64,000 nt of DNA. It comes from Parapedobacter sp037190485 (GTDB taxonomy: Bacteria; Bacteroidota; Bacteroidia; Sphingobacteriales; Sphingobacteriaceae). Shown in pieces: positions 25,773 to 34,704 of this stretch (the first letter of the stretch is position 1; every line of letters begins with the position of its first letter). The notes under the pieces were generated by a model, which was given only the letters and a program-made list of their open reading frames with translations, searched no databases and had not been told where the DNA came from. The translations under genes were made by a program, and so were the position numbers. The stretch spans positions 186,001 through 250,000 of the forward strand of contig JBBCJB010000002.1 in the NCBI GenBank assembly GCA_037190485.1, written 5' to 3'.

Positions 25773-26765
25773 TTATTCTTCGTCAAGTTTGTATTTGGCC
25801 AGATTCATACCAAATGACAACCCTTTTGATTTCACCAATTCCTGGATCTCACTCAGGGATTTCTTCCCGAAATTCCTGAACTTGAGCATATCAGCCACAT
25901 CGTAGGTTACCAGTTCGGAAAGCGTACGGATGTCGGCCGCCTTCAGGCAATTCAGCGCACGCACGGACAGATCCAGATCCACCAATTCGGTCTTGAGGAT
26001 CTTGCGCATGTGCAAAATCTCCTCATCGACTACTTTCGTCTCTTCCTTGGCTTGAGACTCAAGCAACATATTCTCATCCGAGAACAACATGAAATGCTGG
26101 ATCAAGATCCTCGCGGCTTCTTTCAGCGCGTCTTCCGGATGGATGGAGCCATCGGTCGAAATATCCAACAGCAATTTCTCGTAATCGGTCTTTTGCTCTA
26201 CCCGATAATTCTCGATGGTATACTTGACATTCTTGATCGGCGTAAAGATCGAGTCGACGGCAATGACGCCTACCGGACCATCAACCACCTTGTTTTCCTC
26301 CGCATTGATGTATCCGCGCCCCTTGGCCACATTGAGTTCCAATTCCAATGTAACGGAACTCTCCATGTTGCAAATCACCAAATCCGAATTCAAAACGGTA
26401 AAGTTATTGGAAAAATCGGTGATGTCTCCCGCGGTCAACTGATCTTTCCCATTGACCACGAGGAAGATTTTCTCGGAATCTCCCATCTCTCCGGTCTTCT
26501 TGAAACGTACTTGCTTCAGGTTCAGGATAATCTCCGTGACATCTTCCACGACCCCTTTTATCGTAGAGAATTCGTGTGAAACCCCTGAAAAACGCACCGA
26601 CGTAATTGCATACCCTTCCAAGGAAGACAATAGGATACGGCGTAAAGCATTACCGATGGTCACACCGAAACCAGGCTCCAATGGGCGAAATTCAAACGTG
26701 CCATCGAAATCCGTCGATTTCTGCATGATAACTTTATCAGGTCTTTGAAATGCTAAGATTGCCAT
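25773..26765 (-). CDS. rpoA: DNA-directed RNA polymerase alpha subunit
   Basis: A 330-residue alpha subunit. The N-terminal domain (about 1-230) includes EPGFGVTIGNALRRILLSSLEG, which makes the alpha dimer and docks beta and beta'. After a flexible linker, the C-terminal domain (about 260-325) has LDLSVRALNCLKAADIRTLSEL and FGKKSLSEIQE, the helix-hairpin-helix that contacts UP elements and activators. Its place between rpsD and rplQ is the standard alpha operon order. Confidence 0.98.
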   Translation of the reverse strand: MAILAFQRPDKVIMQKSTDFDGTFEFRPLEPGFGVTIGNALRRILLSSLEGYAITSVRFSGVSHEFSTIKGVVEDVTEIILNLKQVRFKKTGEMGDSEKIFLVVNGKDQLTAGDITDFSNNFTVLNSDLVICNMESSVTLELELNVAKGRGYINAEENKVVDGPVGVIAVDSIFTPIKNVKYTIENYRVEQKTDYEKLLLDISTDGSIHPEDALKEAARILIQHFMLFSDENMLLESQAKEETKVVDEEILHMRKILKTELVDLDLSVRALNCLKAADIRTLSELVTYDVADMLKFRNFGKKSLSEIQELVKSKGLSFGMNLAKYKLDEE

Positions 26766-26849
26766 TTATATGATGCTTTATGTTTGTTTACAAAATTGCC
26801 ATGCGGCAATAGCATAACCCCATGTGGCCATGCTGCTGCCGCCCAACAC

Positions 26850-27458
26850 TTATTTCGAGTACAACTCGACAATTAGGTTTTCCTTGATATTCTCAGGGAT
26901 TTCGGTACGCTCGGGGTAATTCAGGAATTTACCGGACAGGCCATTCGCGTCCCATTCCAACCAGCTGAATTTATTGATTTTCCGGCCAGCGACCGAATTG
27001 GAGATGGCTTCGAGTGATTTGGAGCGTTCCCGTACCGCAACAACATCCCCAGGACGAAGGCTATACGACGGAATGTTCACCACTTCGCCATTCACGGTCA
27101 CGTGCTTGTGACCGACCAATTGGCGGGCTGCTGAACGCGTGGGGGCGATACCTAACCGATACACCGTGTTATCCAACCTTGCCTCCAATAATTTCAGGAA
27201 AACCTCACCGGTAATGCCCTGCTTTGCCGAGGCTTTTGCGAATAGGTTCGCAAACTGCCGCTCCAATACACCATAAGTGTACTTGGCCTTCTGCTTTTCA
27301 AGCAGTTGGATCGCATACTCGGACTGCTTACCCCGGCGTTTCGAAACACCGTGCTGCCCTGGAGGGTAATTTTTACGTTCTAACGCTTTATCAGGCCCAA
27401 AAATAGGCTCCCTGAATTTCCGTGCAATTTTGGACGTTGGTCCTGTATATCTCGCCAT
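26850..27458 (-). CDS. rpsD: 30S ribosomal protein S4
   Basis: A 202-residue S4. The N-terminal MARYTGPTSKIARKF lacks the four zinc-binding cysteines found in some bacteria, so this is the zinc-free form. The S4 RNA-binding domain (LEARLDNTVYRLGIAPTRSAARQLVGHKHVTVNG, given here only as a region at about 95-130) is intact. S4 nucleates 16S rRNA assembly and in E. coli represses the alpha operon. A small hairpin (ATTGCC-ATGC-GGCAAT, about 26800) lies in the 84-bp gap to rpoA. Confidence 0.97.
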   Translation of the reverse strand: MARYTGPTSKIARKFREPIFGPDKALERKNYPPGQHGVSKRRGKQSEYAIQLLEKQKAKYTYGVLERQFANLFAKASAKQGITGEVFLKLLEARLDNTVYRLGIAPTRSAARQLVGHKHVTVNGEVVNIPSYSLRPGDVVAVRERSKSLEAISNSVAGRKINKFSWLEWDANGLSGKFLNYPERTEIPENIKENLIVELYSK

Positions 27459-27525
27459 ATGATCGTTGGTTTTAAAGTATCGTTCAGCCTATAGCTGACG
27501 AATCTTAGCTTTAAAAAATTTAGTA

Positions 27526-27915
27526 TTATACTCTTCTGCGTTTGGGGGGGCGGCAACCGTTGTGGGGCAACGGGGTGATGTCTTTGATAGCCATAACCTC
27601 GATACCGCTATTTTGCAGTGTACGGATAGCCGATTCGCGGCCGGCACCGGGGCCTTTCACGAAAACTTCCACCTTACGCAAGCCAAGGTCGTGGGCCACC
27701 TTTCCGCAGTCTGCCGCTGCTTGGGAAGCCGCATACGGCGTATTTTTCTTGGATCCCTTGAACCCCATTTTCCCCGCACTGGACCAAGAAATGGCCTGCC
27801 CTTGGTTATTGGTAAGCGTAATGATGATATTGTTGAACGTAGCGTTGATGTGCGCTTGCCCAACCGCTTCAATCACGACAATACGCTTTTTAGCTGCTTT
27901 TTTAGTCTTAGCCAT
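27526..27915 (-). CDS. rpsK: 30S ribosomal protein S11
   Basis: A 129-residue S11 with the conserved NATFNNTIITLT-like start (here HINATFNNIIITLTNNQG), the GMGFKGSKKNTPYAA region (here MGFKGSKKNTPYAA), GPGAGRESAIR and the C-terminal HNGCRPPKRRRV. S11 binds 16S rRNA in the platform near the mRNA exit and the Shine-Dalgarno/anti-SD helix. It follows rpsM by 16 bases and precedes rpsD. Confidence 0.98.
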   Translation of the reverse strand: MAKTKKAAKKRIVVIEAVGQAHINATFNNIIITLTNNQGQAISWSSAGKMGFKGSKKNTPYAASQAAADCGKVAHDLGLRKVEVFVKGPGAGRESAIRTLQNSGIEVMAIKDITPLPHNGCRPPKRRRV

Positions 27916-27931
27916 TGTATCTTCTCAATTA

Positions 27932-28309
27932 TTATTTGGTCGCTTTCTTCTTGTTTGCAACGGTCTTCCGCTTCCCTTTTCGGGTACGCGAGTTGTTCTT
28001 GGTACGTTGCCCGCGAACAGGAAGGTGTTTACGATGACGAAGGCCACGGTAACAACCGATATCCATCAAACGCTTGATATTCAATTGAACTTCGGATCGG
28101 AGCGCCCCCTCAACTTTGATTTCATCGTTGATGACGGTACGGATAGCGGCCAATTGCTCGTCATCCCATTCTTGCACCTTAACGTCATAGCCGATACCCG
28201 CCTTATCCAAAATGCGCTGGGCGGTAGAACGACCGATTCCATAGATATAGGTGAGGCCTATCTCTCCTCGTTTGTTTTTAGGTAAATCGATACCTGCGAT
28301 CCTTGCCAT
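27932..28309 (-). CDS. rpsM: 30S ribosomal protein S13
   Basis: A 125-residue S13 opening MARIAGIDLPKNKRGEIGLTY, with the helix-two-turn-helix and the C-terminal basic tail (CYRGLRHRKHLPVRGQRTKNN). S13 bridges the 30S head to the 50S central protuberance and touches P-site tRNA. It follows rpmJ by 19 bases in the usual alpha operon order. Confidence 0.98.
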   Translation of the reverse strand: MARIAGIDLPKNKRGEIGLTYIYGIGRSTAQRILDKAGIGYDVKVQEWDDEQLAAIRTVINDEIKVEGALRSEVQLNIKRLMDIGCYRGLRHRKHLPVRGQRTKNNSRTRKGKRKTVANKKKATK

Positions 28310-28328
28310 ATAATGCTCTTAAAAATTA

Positions 28329-28445
28329 TTAACCCTGGCGTTGCTTGAACTTCGGGTTCTTCTTATTGATTACGAATACCTTGCCTTTGCGACGGATGAT
28401 TTTGCAATCCGCACTGCGCTTCTTGATGGATGCCCTGACTTTCAT
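28329..28445 (-). CDS. rpmJ: 50S ribosomal protein L36
   Basis: A 38-residue protein translated directly from the minus strand: it begins MKVRASIKKRSADCKIIRR and ends NPKFKQRQG. Only one Cys (position 14) of the usual CxxC...C/H zinc ligands is kept, so this is the C-minus, zinc-free form common in this phylum. It lies nine bases after infA and 19 before rpsM. Confidence 0.96.
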   Translation of the reverse strand: MKVRASIKKRSADCKIIRRKGKVFVINKKNPKFKQRQG

Positions 28446-28454
28446 GATCCCGCT

Positions 28455-28673
28455 TTATTTATACCGATATGTTATTCTTCCTTTTGTTAAATCGTATGGA
28501 GACATCTCCAACTTCACCCGATCGCCAGGCAGGATCTTGATGTAGTGCATCCGCATCTTACCTGAAATGTGGGCGATGATTTCGTGCCCGTTTTCCAACT
28601 CCACGCGAAACATGGCGTTAGAAAGTGCTTCCTTAATGACTCCGTCTTGCTCAATAGAGGCTTGTTTAGCCAT
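28455..28673 (-). CDS. infA: translation initiation factor IF-1
   Basis: A 72-residue single OB-fold protein (MAKQASIEQDGVIKEALSN...GHEIIAHISGKMR...LPGDRVKLEMSPYDLTKGRI in short blocks). IF-1 occupies the 30S A site during initiation. A full Bacteroidota promoter -7 element with a 5' stem-loop lies in the 72-bp gap from map, so infA and the alpha operon can be transcribed independently of the upstream genes. Confidence 0.98.
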   Translation of the reverse strand: MAKQASIEQDGVIKEALSNAMFRVELENGHEIIAHISGKMRMHYIKILPGDRVKLEMSPYDLTKGRITYRYK

Positions 28674-28700
28674 ATAGTATTGATTATTATCTAATTATAC

Positions 28701-28750
28701 CCCTGTACAAACAGGGATGCAAAGATAAGCAAAAAAAATTGAAAATCAAC
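28701..28750 (-). promoter_or_regulatory. internal promoter before infA with 5'-end stem-loop
   Basis: On the minus strand TATCTTTG (28720-28727) is a full -7 match; GTTG at 28747-28750 is a near -33 with a 19-nt spacer and overlaps the map stop. Three bases after the -7 element starts a 6-bp hairpin CCCTGT-TTGT-ACAGGG (28701-28716), which would be at the very 5' end of the transcript. Confidence 0.65.
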
Positions 28751-29534
28751 TCTTTTTATCCAAAACTTCCTCAATGTATGCAAATGTAGTCAATACTTCG
28801 GGTGCTCCCTTTTGCACGGCCACCATATGCTCGTAGTGTGCGGATGGTTTCCCGTCGCGCGTGCTCACCGTCCAACCGTCGTCCCAGAATTTCACCCCGG
28901 CCTTGCCCATGTTGATCATCGGCTCGATACAGATTACCAATCCCGGCTCCAGCATCGTGCCGGTGCCGCGCCTCCCGTAGTTGGGCACCTCTGGCTTCTC
29001 GTGCAATTCAAAGCCTACGCCGTGCCCGACCAGCTCTCGGACGATACCATATCCGTATTGGGACACATGTTCCTGCACCGCATAAGCGATATCGCCGACT
29101 CGCCTTCCCGCCACGGCTTGCGCTATCCCCAAATCAAGCGACTCCAACGTCACGCGAAGCAGTTGCTTCACATCGTCGGCCACGTCGCCAATCGCAAATG
29201 TGTATGCCGAATCACTGATGTAACCATTCAGCTTCACGCCGCCATCCACCGACACGATGTCGCCGTCACGAAGTTCGTAGTTGCCGGGCAGGCCATGCAC
29301 AACCTGGTCATTCACCGAAATGCACAACGAGTTCGGAAATCCGTTGTAATTCAGGAATGCGGGACTACCACCGTGATCGTGGATAAAGGCATAGGCCAAT
29401 TGATCCAACGTCAGCGTGGTCACGCCAGGCCCGATCACCTTGGCTATTTCGCCAAGCAACTGCGAAAGGATCGTTGCCGACTTCCGCAGTTGCTCAATAT
29501 CTTCCGGTGATTTGAAAAATACTTTATTGCCCAT
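28746..29534 (-). CDS. map: type I methionine aminopeptidase
   Basis: A 262-residue pita-bread-fold metallopeptidase. The five metal ligands are recognisable: two Asp in SVDGGVKLNGYISDSA, the His in VGHGVGFELHEKP, and Glu residues in ICIEPMI and HYEHMVAV. It removes the initiator methionine from nascent chains. The secY stop is seven bases upstream. Its location between secY and infA is the usual spc-to-alpha junction in many bacteria. Confidence 0.97.
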   Translation of the reverse strand: MGNKVFFKSPEDIEQLRKSATILSQLLGEIAKVIGPGVTTLTLDQLAYAFIHDHGGSPAFLNYNGFPNSLCISVNDQVVHGLPGNYELRDGDIVSVDGGVKLNGYISDSAYTFAIGDVADDVKQLLRVTLESLDLGIAQAVAGRRVGDIAYAVQEHVSQYGYGIVRELVGHGVGFELHEKPEVPNYGRRGTGTMLEPGLVICIEPMINMGKAGVKFWDDGWTVSTRDGKPSAHYEHMVAVQKGAPEVLTTFAYIEEVLDKKS

Positions 29535-29541
29535 TTATTGA

Positions 29542-30876
29542 CTATATCACGGACTGGGTAGGCCCTGAAGCAATTGGGGTCCGACCCTTGATGCGGCCGG
29601 TCTTCATCAAGCCATCATAGTGGCGCATCAAGAGGTGGCTTTCGATTTGCTGCAACGTATCCAACACCACACCGACCAAAATCAGGAGCGATGTACCGCC
29701 GTAGAAATGCGCGAATTGGTTGTTCACCCCGAAAAGACTGGCAATTGCAGGCATTATCGCGATGATCGCCAAAAAGAACGCGCCCGGCAACGTAATCTTG
29801 GATATCACGCTGTCGATGTACATGTTGGTGGCATGCCCCGGTTTCACGCCTGGGATGAAGCCTCCGTTTTTCTTCATGTCTTCAGACATCTGTTGCGGAT
29901 TGACCATGATAGCCGTGTAGAAAAACGTGAACGCGATGATCAGGACCGCAAACGTCACGTTGTACGCCACCGAGGTATAGTTGCTCAACGACGTCAAGAA
30001 CGACGATTGCATATCCGGGAAAAACTGGCTGAGGCTCATGGGCACGAACATGATCGCCTGCGCGAAAATGATGGGCATAACGCCCGCTGCGTTCACCTTC
30101 AAGGGGATATACTGGCGAACCCCCCCATACTGCTTGTTTCCGACAATTTTCTTTGCGTACTGCACAGGGATCTTTCGCACGCCCTGTACGATGAGTATCG
30201 TAAAGATAACCACGAAAAACAGCGCGACGAACTCGAGTAGCAAGGGGATGGGACCACCGCCACCGGTTGCCATCCGAGACGCCCATTCCGCCGTTAGGCC
30301 ACGCGGCAATTCAGCGATGATACCCGCCATGATAATCAACGAAATGCCGTTGCCGATACCCTTATCGGTGATTTTCTCACCGAGCCACATCACAAACAAT
30401 GTACCCGCCGTCAACACGAAAGCAGACAGGATGGTAAACATGGGGTCGGCAATCATCTTTGCCCCCCCGTCGATCTGCGTACGTACGTAAGCGACCGATT
30501 GTACCAACGTAATCGCCAGCGTGAGGTAGCGCGTAATCTGGTTCATCTTCTTGCGCCCGCTCTCCCCTTCCTTCTGCATTTTCTGGAAATAAGGCACCGC
30601 GATGCCAAGCAATTGGACGACGATGGAAGCCGAGATGTAAGGCATCACGCCGAGCGCGAATATAGCCGAGCGGGAAAAGGACCCACCTGCGAACATGTCC
30701 AACAAGCCAAGCAGACCTTCTTTATCCTCATGCTGAAGCGCAGCTGGATTAACGCCGGGTAATACGATATGGCTACCCACGCGATAGATCAACAGAAACA
30801 AAAGCGTATTCAGGATACGCGTCCGCAGATCCTCGATCTTCCAGATATTGGTCAAGGTTGTGATTAGCTTCTTCAT
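29542..30876 (-). CDS. secY: preprotein translocase subunit SecY
   Basis: A 444-residue, ten-helix inner-membrane channel protein. It shows the plug-region LLGLLDMFAGGSFSRSAIFALG stretch (in part), GIGNGISLIIMAGI, the cytoplasmic loop with VQGVRKIPVQYAKK and VNPQQMSEDMKKNGGFIPG, and the C-terminal MRHYDGLMKTGRIKGR. SecY forms the protein-conducting channel with SecE and SecG. It follows rplO by three bases. Confidence 0.98.
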   Translation of the reverse strand: MKKLITTLTNIWKIEDLRTRILNTLLFLLIYRVGSHIVLPGVNPAALQHEDKEGLLGLLDMFAGGSFSRSAIFALGVMPYISASIVVQLLGIAVPYFQKMQKEGESGRKKMNQITRYLTLAITLVQSVAYVRTQIDGGAKMIADPMFTILSAFVLTAGTLFVMWLGEKITDKGIGNGISLIIMAGIIAELPRGLTAEWASRMATGGGGPIPLLLEFVALFFVVIFTILIVQGVRKIPVQYAKKIVGNKQYGGVRQYIPLKVNAAGVMPIIFAQAIMFVPMSLSQFFPDMQSSFLTSLSNYTSVAYNVTFAVLIIAFTFFYTAIMVNPQQMSEDMKKNGGFIPGVKPGHATNMYIDSVISKITLPGAFFLAIIAIMPAIASLFGVNNQFAHFYGGTSLLILVGVVLDTLQQIESHLLMRHYDGLMKTGRIKGRTPIASGPTQSVI

Positions 30877-30879
30877 GTA

Positions 30880-31326
30880 TTAAAGTTTTACAATCGAGCC
30901 CCCTGCTGCTTCAATCGCTTGTTGCGCCGTGGCCGAAAATGCATGCGCCTTTACTTCAATCTTGGACGTCAGTTCCCCCCGGCCCAGAATCTTCACCAAA
31001 TCATTTTTTGAAACCAACCCATGCGTCTTCAACGTATCGAAGTCGATCGCGGTCAATTCGAATTTCTCTACCAACCCTTGCAACACATCCAAATTGACAC
31101 CTACATATTCGACGCGATTGGGATTCTTGAAGCCGAATTTAGGCACCCGCCGTTGCAACGGCATCTGCCCGCCTTCGAATCCAATCTTCGTGCTGTGGCC
31201 CGAACGGGACTGAGCGCCCTTGTGCCCGCGCGTAGAAGTGCCTCCGCGACCGGATCCCGTACCACGGCCAATACGCTTACCACTTTTTACAGATCCCGCT
31301 GCCGGTTTTAGATTACTTAAGTTCAT
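30880..31326 (-). CDS. rplO: 50S ribosomal protein L15
   Basis: A 148-residue L15 beginning MNLSNLKPAAGSVKSGKRIG with the Gly/Arg-rich N-terminal extension (GRGTGSGRGGTSTRGHKG, about 20-37) that threads into 23S rRNA, and GGQMPLQRRVPKFGF. It is a late assembly protein of the 50S subunit. It sits in the standard place between rpmD and secY. Confidence 0.98.
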   Translation of the reverse strand: MNLSNLKPAAGSVKSGKRIGRGTGSGRGGTSTRGHKGAQSRSGHSTKIGFEGGQMPLQRRVPKFGFKNPNRVEYVGVNLDVLQGLVEKFELTAIDFDTLKTHGLVSKNDLVKILGRGELTSKIEVKAHAFSATAQQAIEAAGGSIVKL

Positions 31327-31390
31327 CTTTGAAACTAAAATTGTGTTGTACCTTCGCTTTCACTATACAGGTACAACGATTAAACGTATA

Positions 31391-31570
31391 TTATACTTGC
31401 TCTATTGCCACAAGGTGATTCACCTTGCGTACCATGCCGATGATGGACGGCGTTGCTTCCACCTCCACAGCCTGATTGATCTTGCGCAGCCCCAGCGCCT
31501 GCATCGTCCGCTTTTGGCGCTCGCTCCTATCGATGGTACTCTTGATTTGCGTAATCCTGATCTTTGCCAT
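31391..31570 (-). CDS. rpmD: 50S ribosomal protein L30
   Basis: A 59-residue protein read directly from the minus strand: MAKIRITQIKSTIDRSERQ at the start, then KRTMQALGLRKINQAVEVE and a C-terminal VRKVNHLVAIEQV. Length and the ALGLRK block are typical of bacterial L30. It begins six bases after rpsE and ends 64 bases before rplO. Confidence 0.97.
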   Translation of the reverse strand: MAKIRITQIKSTIDRSERQKRTMQALGLRKINQAVEVEATPSIIGMVRKVNHLVAIEQV

Positions 31571-31576
31571 CTTCGT

Positions 31577-32095
31577 TTATCCGTTAAATACCTTATTCAG
31601 ATCCACGCCGCGCTGTTGCGCCACTGTGTAGGCGTCACGCATTTTCAGCAACGCGTCTATCGTGGCTTTCACTACGTTGTGCGGGTTGGAAGACCCCAGC
31701 GATTTCGCCAATACATCGGTTACGCCCGCGCTTTCCAACACGGCGCGCATCGCACCGCCAGCAAGTACGCCCGTACCGTGCACCGCCGGTTTGATCAATA
31801 CATTGCCTCCTGAATATTTGCCGATCTGTTCGTGCGGCACGGTCCCTTTGATGATTGGCACCTTGATCAGGTTCTTCTTGGCATCGTCAACACCCTTGGT
31901 GATGGCTTCGGTGACTTCCTTCGCCTTGCCGAGGCCGTAACCGACCACGCCGTTTTCATCTCCTACAACCACGATGGCTGAAAAGCTGAACGTACGGCCG
32001 CCTTTGGTTACCTTGGCTACCCGCTGGATACTGACCAAGCGATCCTTTAATTCGATCTCGCTTGATTTCACTCGTTTTATATTGCTTAATGACAT
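31577..32095 (-). CDS. rpsE: 30S ribosomal protein S5
   Basis: A 172-residue S5 with the double-stranded-RNA-binding fold (ELKDRLVSIQRVAKVTKGGR at the start and FSAIVVVGDENGVVGYGLGKAKE) and the C-terminal domain with GGAMRAVLESAGVTDVLAKS. S5 acts in decoding accuracy and mRNA unwinding at the entry site. It lies 12 bases after rplR. Confidence 0.98.
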   Translation of the reverse strand: MSLSNIKRVKSSEIELKDRLVSIQRVAKVTKGGRTFSFSAIVVVGDENGVVGYGLGKAKEVTEAITKGVDDAKKNLIKVPIIKGTVPHEQIGKYSGGNVLIKPAVHGTGVLAGGAMRAVLESAGVTDVLAKSLGSSNPHNVVKATIDALLKMRDAYTVAQQRGVDLNKVFNG

Positions 32096-32107
32096 TTCCT
32101 TGATTGA

Positions 32108-32461
32108 TTAAAAATCCAAACCAGCTTCCCGGGCCGCGTCGGCAAGCGACTTCACCCGCCCGTGGTACAAATAGCCATTGCGATCGAAGACCACCTTACC
32201 GATTCCTGCCGCCAATGCCTTCTCAGCGATGAGTTTACCGACAGCCTTCGATTGATCGATTTTGGTGCCCGTTGCCGAAAAGTCTTTGGCCAATGAAGAA
32301 GCCGAAGCCAACGTTACGCCGCTTTGGTCATCGATGACCTGTGCATAGATTCCTTTGTTGCTCCTAAATACAGACAAGCGCGGCCGTTCCGAAGAACCGG
32401 AAACGCGTTTCCTGATTCCCTTCTTGATGCGATCCCTACGCGATACTTTATTTCCTGCCAT
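32108..32461 (-). CDS. rplR: 50S ribosomal protein L18
   Basis: A 117-residue L18 with the basic N-terminus RRDRIKKGIRKRVSG, the RPRLSVFRSNKGIYAQVIDD strand pair and C-terminal FDRNGYLYHGRVKSLADAAR. It binds 5S rRNA with L5. It lies five bases after rplF. Confidence 0.98.
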   Translation of the reverse strand: MAGNKVSRRDRIKKGIRKRVSGSSERPRLSVFRSNKGIYAQVIDDQSGVTLASASSLAKDFSATGTKIDQSKAVGKLIAEKALAAGIGKVVFDRNGYLYHGRVKSLADAAREAGLDF

Positions 32462-32466
32462 GACTA

Positions 32467-33024
32467 TTATTTTTTAGAAGCTGATTTGCCCGCTTTCCTG
32501 CGCAATTGCTCGCCAGCGAATTTAATACCTTTTCCTTTATACGGTTCCGGTGCACGCAATGAACGGATCTTTGCCGCCACCTGTCCCAACAATTGCTTGT
32601 CGATGCTCTCCAACGTAATGGTCGGGTTCTTTCCCTTTTCGGCCGTGGTCGTTACCTTCACTTCTTTGGGAAGGATCAGTACCACTTGGTGCGAAAACCC
32701 GAGGGTCAAATCCAGCGTAGACCCTTGGGCATTGGCCCGGTATCCCACACCCACCAATTCTTGCGTGGTCTTATAGCCTTCGGTAACACCGACAACCATA
32801 TTGTTCAGCAATGACCGATACAGGCCGTGCAACGCCTTGTGGCGCTTTTGCTCCGTAGGCCGCTTCACTAGCAATTGGCCATCTTCCTGTGCGATGGCGA
32901 TATCCCGATCCACCTGCTGCGTCAATTCACCTTTCGGTCCCTTTATCGTCACCAAGTTCTTATCCGATACGGTTATGGTTACCCCTGACGGTATCGCTAT
33001 CGGTGCTTTTCCAATTCTTGACAT
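32467..33024 (-). CDS. rplF: 50S ribosomal protein L6
   Basis: A 185-residue L6 made of two repeated domains, with MSRIGKAPIAIPSGVTI at the start, HGLYRSLLNNMVVGVTEGY in the middle and the C-terminal RAPEPYKGKGIKFAGEQLRR, which binds 23S rRNA near the sarcin-ricin loop. It lies 18 bases after rpsH. Confidence 0.98.
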   Translation of the reverse strand: MSRIGKAPIAIPSGVTITVSDKNLVTIKGPKGELTQQVDRDIAIAQEDGQLLVKRPTEQKRHKALHGLYRSLLNNMVVGVTEGYKTTQELVGVGYRANAQGSTLDLTLGFSHQVVLILPKEVKVTTTAEKGKNPTITLESIDKQLLGQVAAKIRSLRAPEPYKGKGIKFAGEQLRRKAGKSASKK

Positions 33025-33042
33025 CTCGTGAGTTCCTCCTGA

Positions 33043-33441
33043 TTAATACACGTAACACAAAACTTCGCCACCCACGTTTTGGAGGCGTGCCTCCTTGTCG
33101 GTCATCACGCCCTTTGACGTCGACACGATCGCAATCCCCAAACCATTCAGTACGCGGGGCATGCTTTCCACGCCTGCATACTTCCGCAGACCGGGCTTGC
33201 TCACGCGCGTCAAGGTGCGGATTGCCGACACTTTGCTTACGGGATGGTACTTCAATGCAATCTTGATGGTGCCTTGCACCGATTCGTCATCAAACTTGTA
33301 ATTCGAGATGTACCCCTTGTCGAAAAGCACTTTCGTGATCTCCTTCTTGAGGTTCGATGCAGGAATCTCTACAACCCTGTGGTTGGCCTTGATGGCATTC
33401 CTTACTCGAGTAAGGTAATCCGCTATTGGATCTGTATTCAT
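33043..33441 (-). CDS. rpsH: 30S ribosomal protein S8
   Basis: A 132-residue S8 with MNTDPIADYLTRVRNAIKA, the LKKEITKVLFDKGYI helix and the C-terminal GLGIAIVSTSKGVMTDKEAR signature. S8 binds 16S rRNA in the platform and in E. coli represses the spc operon. It follows rpsN after 79 bases. Confidence 0.98.
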   Translation of the reverse strand: MNTDPIADYLTRVRNAIKANHRVVEIPASNLKKEITKVLFDKGYISNYKFDDESVQGTIKIALKYHPVSKVSAIRTLTRVSKPGLRKYAGVESMPRVLNGLGIAIVSTSKGVMTDKEARLQNVGGEVLCYVY

Positions 33442-33520
33442 TTATGATGTTCAATTTGACAACGGTTTCCTTCGCCACCTTGGCTTCAGACCTACTGTCG
33501 GTTAATGTTCAATGCTAAAA

Positions 33521-33790
33521 CTACCAAGAAGCCTTCTTCACCCCCGGTATCTTGCCGGCTACGGCCATTTCGCGAAACGTAACCCGCGAAATACCGAATT
33601 GGCGCATATAGCCCTTGGGGCGGCCCGTCAGTTTGCAGCGGTTGTGCAGGCGTACCGGCGATGCATTCTTCGGCAACTTGTCCAAGGCCAGGTAGTCGCC
33701 TGCAGCCTTCAACTCGGCACGTTTCTCGGCATACTTAGCCACCAATTTCGCACGTTTGATCTCGCGTGCCTTGATTCCTTCTTTAGCCAT
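33521..33790 (-). CDS. rpsN: 30S ribosomal protein S14 (zinc-free type)
   Basis: An 89-residue S14 starting MAKEGIKAREIKRAKLVAKY and ending GVKKASW, with RCKLTGRPKGYMRQFGISR. It is the longer C-minus form without CxxC zinc ligands. The ATG at 33790 overlaps the end of rplE by eight bases; a longer frame from 33826 would lie inside rplE and is not used. Confidence 0.97.
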   Translation of the reverse strand: MAKEGIKAREIKRAKLVAKYAEKRAELKAAGDYLALDKLPKNASPVRLHNRCKLTGRPKGYMRQFGISRVTFREMAVAGKIPGVKKASW

Positions 33791-34352
33791 TTGATGTTGT
33801 ATTTTGGTTCTTGAATGGTAACCCAAATTGCTTTAGCAATTCCAATGCCTCGATGTCGGTGCCAGCACTCGTCACGAAGGTGATGTCCATCCCCTGGATC
33901 TTGTTGATCTTGTCGATATCGATCTCTGGGAAGATGATCTGTTCGGTGATGCCCAAGGTGTAATTCCCGCGGCCATCGAACCCTTTGTCGTTGATGCCGC
34001 GGAAATCGCGGATGCGTGGCAGGGCCACCGCCACCAAGCGATCCAGGAATTCATACATCTTGTTGTCGCGAAGCGTTACCTTCACGCCGATGGGCATGCC
34101 CTTGCGCAACTTGAAATTCGAGACGTCTTTCTTGGACTTGGTCGCCACGGCCTTCTGTCCCGTGATGAGGGTCATTTCACTGACCGCATTGTCGATCAAT
34201 TTCTTGTCGGCCGTTGCGGCACCTATCCCCTGGCTCAACGCGATTTTCTCCAACCGCGGAACCTGCATAACGCTTTTATATTGAAACTTATCTTTCAGCG
34301 CGGTACGGATTTCCTCCTTGTACTTTGCCTTCAATCTCGGTGTATAAGCCAT
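33783..34352 (-). CDS. rplE: 50S ribosomal protein L5
   Basis: A 189-residue L5 (YTPRLKAKYKEEIRTALKDK at the start, LITGQKAVATKSKKDVSNFK, GNYTLGITEQIIFPEIDID). It binds 5S rRNA and contacts P-site tRNA. One base is shared with the end of rplX and eight with the start of rpsN, giving tight translational coupling. Confidence 0.98.
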   Translation of the reverse strand: MAYTPRLKAKYKEEIRTALKDKFQYKSVMQVPRLEKIALSQGIGAATADKKLIDNAVSEMTLITGQKAVATKSKKDVSNFKLRKGMPIGVKVTLRDNKMYEFLDRLVAVALPRIRDFRGINDKGFDGRGNYTLGITEQIIFPEIDIDKINKIQGMDITFVTSAGTDIEALELLKQFGLPFKNQNTTSNG

Positions 34353-34702
34353 TAGTCTATTACCTCCCCTGATTTCTTCGCTACGCGAACGATTTTCTTA
34401 TTGCCATTCACTTCAACCACCTTACGCCCTATGCGCGTAGCCTTCCCGCCTTTGGGGTCCACGTAAGCCAGGTTGGAAATGTGGATCGGGGCCTCCTTCT
34501 CGATGATGCCACCGTTCGGATTGGCCGCGCTGGGTTTGGTGTGCTTCTTCACGATGTTCACGCCTTCCACGACCGCCCTGTTCTCGGCCACCAATACCTC
34601 CAGCACCTTCCCTTGGGTTCCTTTGGAGTTGCCCGAGATGACCGTTACCACGTCGCCCTTGCGAATCTTTATCTTGTGTGTCGATGTCTTTTTCTGTCCC
34701 AT
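34352..34702 (-). CDS. rplX: 50S ribosomal protein L24
   Basis: A 116-residue L24 with the KOW motif (KIRKGDVVTVISGNSKGTQG, about 12-31) and VEGVNIVKKHTKPS. L24 starts 50S assembly at the 5' end of 23S rRNA and lies near the exit tunnel. The start is two bases after rplN. Confidence 0.98.
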   Translation of the reverse strand: MGQKKTSTHKIKIRKGDVVTVISGNSKGTQGKVLEVLVAENRAVVEGVNIVKKHTKPSAANPNGGIIEKEAPIHISNLAYVDPKGGKATRIGRKVVEVNGNKKIVRVAKKSGEVID

Positions 34703-34704
34703 GA